Shown here piece by piece: positions 6,079-7,972 of a DNA stretch of 7,972 nucleotides. The stretch lies in contig JABSRS010000144.1 of assembly GCA_013214885.1 (NCBI GenBank), forward strand, positions 1 through 7,972, written 5' to 3'. The stretch's first letter is position 1, and every line of letters starts with the position of its first letter. The position numbers and the translations under genes were made by a program. This DNA is from Gammaproteobacteria bacterium (GTDB taxonomy: Bacteria > Pseudomonadota > Gammaproteobacteria > Enterobacterales > Psychrobiaceae). The notes beneath the pieces are model-generated. The model was given only the letters and a program-made list of their open reading frames with translations. It was not told the origin of the DNA and did not search any database.

Positions 6079-6282
6079 ATGGCAAAACGTAAAGCCTACC
6101 CACTGCGAATTAACGAAGATATTTTAGCGGCAATGCAGCGCTGGTCAGATGATGAGCTACGCAGTGTCAACGCTCAAATTGAATACGTATTACGTCAGGC
6201 ATTGGTTAAGAGTGGTCGGGTTAAGCTCGTCAACAAGGTGATAACCGAGGTGGTTGAAATTGATCAACCCAAAGATGATTAA
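6079..6282 (+). CDS. Arc-type ribbon-helix-helix DNA-binding protein, 67 aa
   Basis: Small predicted transcription regulator. The fold reads in order: basic N-terminus and beta strand KRKAYPLRI (3-11), which in Arc-family dimers inserts into the DNA major groove; helix A NEDILAAMQRWSDDEL (12-27); turn RSVNAQ; helix B IEYVLRQALVKSG (34-46); and an acidic tail of about 20 residues (VVEIDQPKDD) that may contact a partner. AAGGA (6066-6070) stands eight bases before the ATG. Such short Arc-like genes are, as I remember, commonly found right after SPFH-domain genes in Shewanella-like genomes, so this pairing is probably conserved. The tandem TGATATC boxes in front of the SPFH gene are the likeliest target (inferred autoregulation). 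It could be taken for the antitoxin of a toxin-antitoxin pair, but the next gene encodes a RimJ/L-like GNAT and lacks clear signs of a TacT-type toxin. Confidence 0.88.
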   Translation: MAKRKAYPLRINEDILAAMQRWSDDELRSVNAQIEYVLRQALVKSGRVKLVNKVITEVVEIDQPKDD

Positions 6283-6808
6283 TCTGTTAAGCAACCGACT
6301 CCGACTAGCACCGTTTAACAGTTCTGATTTAGCACTGTTTCTCGAGTTATCAACCTGCCCTGTCATCATGGATCATGTTTACGATCCAATGAGCCGTCAA
6401 GAGGCTATTGCGGCATTTAAAATCAAGGTCCAGCCTTGGACTTTGTCATCAAACCAGTGGCTAACGTTAAGCATTACCGATCTAGCTAGCAGGGAAAAAA
6501 TAGGCAATATTGGGCTTAAAATAGTTGATCATCAAAATAAAGTGGCTGAAGTTGGGTTTATGATAAAACAAAGTGCCCAAGGTAAAGGGTTTGCTGGTGA
6601 GGCATTAAGCCTAATCAAATATTATGCCTTTACCGAGCTTAAGCTAACGCAATTAGTCGCAACATGTGCGGTTAACAATCATGCTAGCGTTAAGCTATTA
6701 GAAAAATCCCAGTTCCAACGCCAACAGTTATTACCTCGCAACACCCTAATTAACCAGCAATGGATCGATGACAACTTATACAGCTGTATAAATAAGGCTG
6801 CGTTGTAG
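6275..6808 (+). CDS. GNAT-family N-acetyltransferase (RimJ/RimL-like)
   Basis: Acetyl-CoA-dependent acetyltransferase of 177 residues, acting on an amine of unknown identity (protein N-terminus or small molecule). The N-terminus NLLSNRLRLAPFNSSDLALFLEL (3-25) is typical of the Acetyltransf_3/RimJ-RimL branch. The acetyl-CoA pyrophosphate loop is QSAQGKGFAGEAL (99-111, Q/RxxGxG/A type), preceded by the strand AEVGFMI (91-97) and followed by the signature strand LVATCAVNNHASVKLLEKSQF (127-147), where N135-S138 and the LLEK helix close the cofactor site. I chose ATG 6275: it overlaps the Arc-like stop by eight bases and aligns with family starts. The TTG at 6254 would add seven residues upstream and has no properly spaced ribosome-binding site. 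No strong Shine-Dalgarno precedes 6275 either, so translational coupling to the Arc-like gene is likely. No clear terminator follows. Substrate cannot be inferred. Confidence 0.9.
   Translation: MINLLSNRLRLAPFNSSDLALFLELSTCPVIMDHVYDPMSRQEAIAAFKIKVQPWTLSSNQWLTLSITDLASREKIGNIGLKIVDHQNKVAEVGFMIKQSAQGKGFAGEALSLIKYYAFTELKLTQLVATCAVNNHASVKLLEKSQFQRQQLLPRNTLINQQWIDDNLYSCINKAAL
6776..6791. repeat. Perfect 16-bp palindrome at the 3' end of the GNAT gene
   Basis: TTATACAGCTGTATAA reads identically on both strands, with no spacer. It lies inside the last codons of the acetyltransferase gene, and AGCTGTA recurs at 6811-6817 after the stop. It may be a protein-binding site or chance; it does not form a normal terminator. 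Confidence 0.4.
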
Positions 6809-7225
6809 TTAGCTGTAGGAATATGTTGGTATCGTATTTCGGCTCACCAAAGTACAGAGGAAATCATGGTCAAGTTCGGGCTCTGGACTTTAAATTTCTA
6901 TCTCGGTTGCGCGCAAAAGTGCCTTAGAGTTTACTAAAATTATCAGTCATATTTATTCAATTCGCGATATTTTTCTAATACTTAGAACAATAGAACTCTG
7001 CATTTTTTCCCTATGTTATTCACTGATTGGCGTCGCTGTACAACCCATCCTTTGGTGTTTAATTACTTCACTAAAATGAGTGGGGCTTTAAAGGTCATTG
7101 AATGTCATTCTGATATTCATGGCTGTCCCGCAATTATTTTAATAATTTCAGTTTTAAATTTGACCAGGTTAATTTCACATTTAACGGAAAACTATATGTG
7201 TAGGTTTTAGTTTCAGGTAACGTTG
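6809..7225. other. AT-rich intergenic stretch without a convincing gene
   Basis: About 417 bp between the 3' ends of two convergent genes. The longest open frame (7013-7210, 65 codons) has no ribosome-binding site, no recognisable motif and a composition like random AT-rich DNA. Two tiny frames exist: 6823-6927 (34 codons, rich in Lys/Arg, AGGA only two bases from its ATG) and 6866-6937 (23 codons, AGAGGA four bases before ATG). They overlap in different frames, and neither is recognisable. No tRNA, no long repeat and no intrinsic terminator with a T-tract was found. It could hold a small RNA or decayed sequence. Confidence 0.6.
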
Positions 7226-7246
7226 TTAGGTGCTAACAAAATTACC
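7216..7246 (-). terminator. Weak hairpin at the 3' end of the carotenoid-oxygenase gene
   Basis: TTGTTAG (7223-7229), loop GTG, and CTAACAA (7233-7239) make a 7-bp stem. GGTAA/TTACC (7216-7220 with 7242-7246) extends it by 5 bp across a two-by-two internal loop. The minus-strand stop codon (7228-7226) lies in the stem. No T-run follows on the minus strand, so it is at most a weak or factor-assisted terminator. Confidence 0.3.
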
Positions 7247-7972
7247 ATGAAAACCCAATGGCAGATGATGGGGTAACCAGGCGCGGGCAATTGGCCCCGC
7301 AGCAAGATTGGCCGCTTCAAATATATTAAGGCAAGTACGACGCGATGGCACATGCAGCGCCGTGCCCAATAAATAACCTGTCCCTTCTACTCGAGTCGGA
7401 CAAATCGGCACATGTTCTTCAACCAGAAAATCACTGCCGTAATGATAGCTATCTTGTTTACCACTCGAGACCTTTAAACAGTTAACGCTATCGCTCCATA
7501 AACTATCGTTGCTCCTCGACAGATGAAAAATGTCGCGATTTTTCACGCCAGTCAAATGCTGAAGAACACGCGGAAACTCACTACTGGAACCGACAAAATC
7601 GACGTTGCTACTGCCATTAGGATTGAGCTGTATTAACGCGGTTTGAGCGTGAGCATCGTGCGCTGGTGTTTTACCTTGCATCAGTAGCGACATTTTATCG
7701 AGCACATCGGCATTAGGATAAAGACTGGCATCAAAGTGTATGGTGCCATCGGTTTCTTCCCACGCATTACCAAAGTGAAACACAAAACCAGGTGCCAATT
7801 GATATCGTTTTTTTAAGGCTAAACTATTTTTATCAACGACCAAAACTTCCATCGCTTGGTCTTTATCAAAGTAGGTTGCGGAAAAATAGCCAGGATCCTG
7901 TGAATTGGTCTTTAACGACGGTAAAATTAATAGCAGATGCTTATCTGTGATTAAAAAATCATGCAACATTCC
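7226..7972 (-). CDS. Carotenoid oxygenase (RPE65/CCD family), C-terminal half; 5' end outside window
   Basis: Non-heme iron dioxygenase family that cleaves a conjugated double bond of carotenoids, apocarotenoids or stilbenes. The frame is open to the right edge (first visible codon GGA, then ATG at 7969), giving 248 visible residues; family members have about 450-500, so roughly half is missing. Recognisable parts, in visible numbering, are MLHDFLITDKH (2-12), holding the third of the four iron-binding His in the HDF-x-x-T motif; HFGNAWEE (about 66-73), the blade segment after it; FLVEEHVPICPTRVEGTGYLL, matching the family's F-x-P-x(n)-DDG-type segment near the end; and LPLGFHGNF (237-245), where H242 is the fourth iron ligand. 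The first two His ligands are off-window. No substrate can be assigned. It is convergent with the GNAT gene, and a partner carotenoid gene is not visible. Confidence 0.93.
   Translation of the reverse strand, partial: GMLHDFLITDKHLLLILPSLKTNSQDPGYFSATYFDKDQAMEVLVVDKNSLALKKRYQLAPGFVFHFGNAWEETDGTIHFDASLYPNADVLDKMSLLMQGKTPAHDAHAQTALIQLNPNGSSNVDFVGSSSEFPRVLQHLTGVKNRDIFHLSRSNDSLWSDSVNCLKVSSGKQDSYHYGSDFLVEEHVPICPTRVEGTGYLLGTALHVPSRRTCLNIFEAANLAAGPIARAWLPHHLPLGFHGNFVST

Noticed and set aside
6079..6808. Arc-like/GNAT pair as a toxin-antitoxin module of the TacAT type
   Set aside because: The SPFH gene leads the unit, the GNAT has RimJ/RimL-type features, and the RHH protein looks like the standard SPFH neighbour. 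Not excluded, but unsupported.
6823..6937. Two overlapping microORFs of 34 and 23 codons
   Set aside because: Short and in competing frames; one has the AGGA only two bases from its ATG, the other has a fair site but no other support. Left as part of the intergenic description.
7013..7210. 65-codon open frame on the plus strand
   Set aside because: No ribosome-binding site, no recognisable motif, and composition typical of chance frames in AT-rich DNA.

Overview
The window is ordinary-looking chromosomal DNA of a moderately AT-rich gammaproteobacterium. The gene styles and neighbourhoods (a MerA-like flavoprotein ending in a WKR...LRWLGKYHGW tail, mmsA with a divergent LysR gene, and an SPFH-domain gene followed by an Arc-like gene) suggest a marine Alteromonadales such as Shewanella or a relative. 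This is a judgement from remembered protein families, not a database match. No rRNA, tRNA, CRISPR array, insertion sequence or integrase was found.

Left part (1-2560). The 3' part of an FAD/NAD(P)-disulfide oxidoreductase enters from the left edge. Next comes a 62-residue protein, possibly of the YjfB-like putative motility type, with a near-consensus sigma-28 (FliA) promoter in front of it. It converges on a GGDEF diguanylate cyclase on the minus strand, and both stop codons lie inside one shared hairpin. A flagellar-regulon promoter beside a c-di-GMP synthase hints at motility and surface-lifestyle control, but any functional link is inferred.

Middle part (2612-5260). A LysR-type regulator gene lies upstream of, and possibly co-transcribed with, the cyclase gene. 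It is divergent from mmsA, which encodes CoA-acylating methylmalonate-semialdehyde dehydrogenase of valine/beta-alanine/inositol-type catabolism. The 176-bp divergent region holds a perfect 16-bp palindrome, repeated CCTTGC elements and a plausible sigma-70 promoter, as expected if the LysR protein controls mmsA. mmsA ends at a strong intrinsic terminator, so it is probably monocistronic.

Right-centre part (5265-6808). Three genes follow on the plus strand: a short SPFH/band-7 protein lacking the usual N-terminal membrane segment, a 67-residue Arc-type ribbon-helix-helix DNA-binding protein, and a GNAT acetyltransferase whose start overlaps the Arc-like gene. In front of the SPFH gene is a 16-bp-arm inverted repeat that also reads as two TGATATC boxes 11 bp apart. 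It overlaps the predicted promoter and the Shine-Dalgarno sequence and is a natural candidate operator for the Arc-like protein. This self-regulated SPFH/RHH/GNAT unit is the most system-like part of the window.

Right part (6809-7972). An AT-rich stretch of about 417 bp without a convincing gene separates the acetyltransferase from the C-terminal half of a carotenoid-oxygenase family protein, which runs off the right edge on the minus strand.
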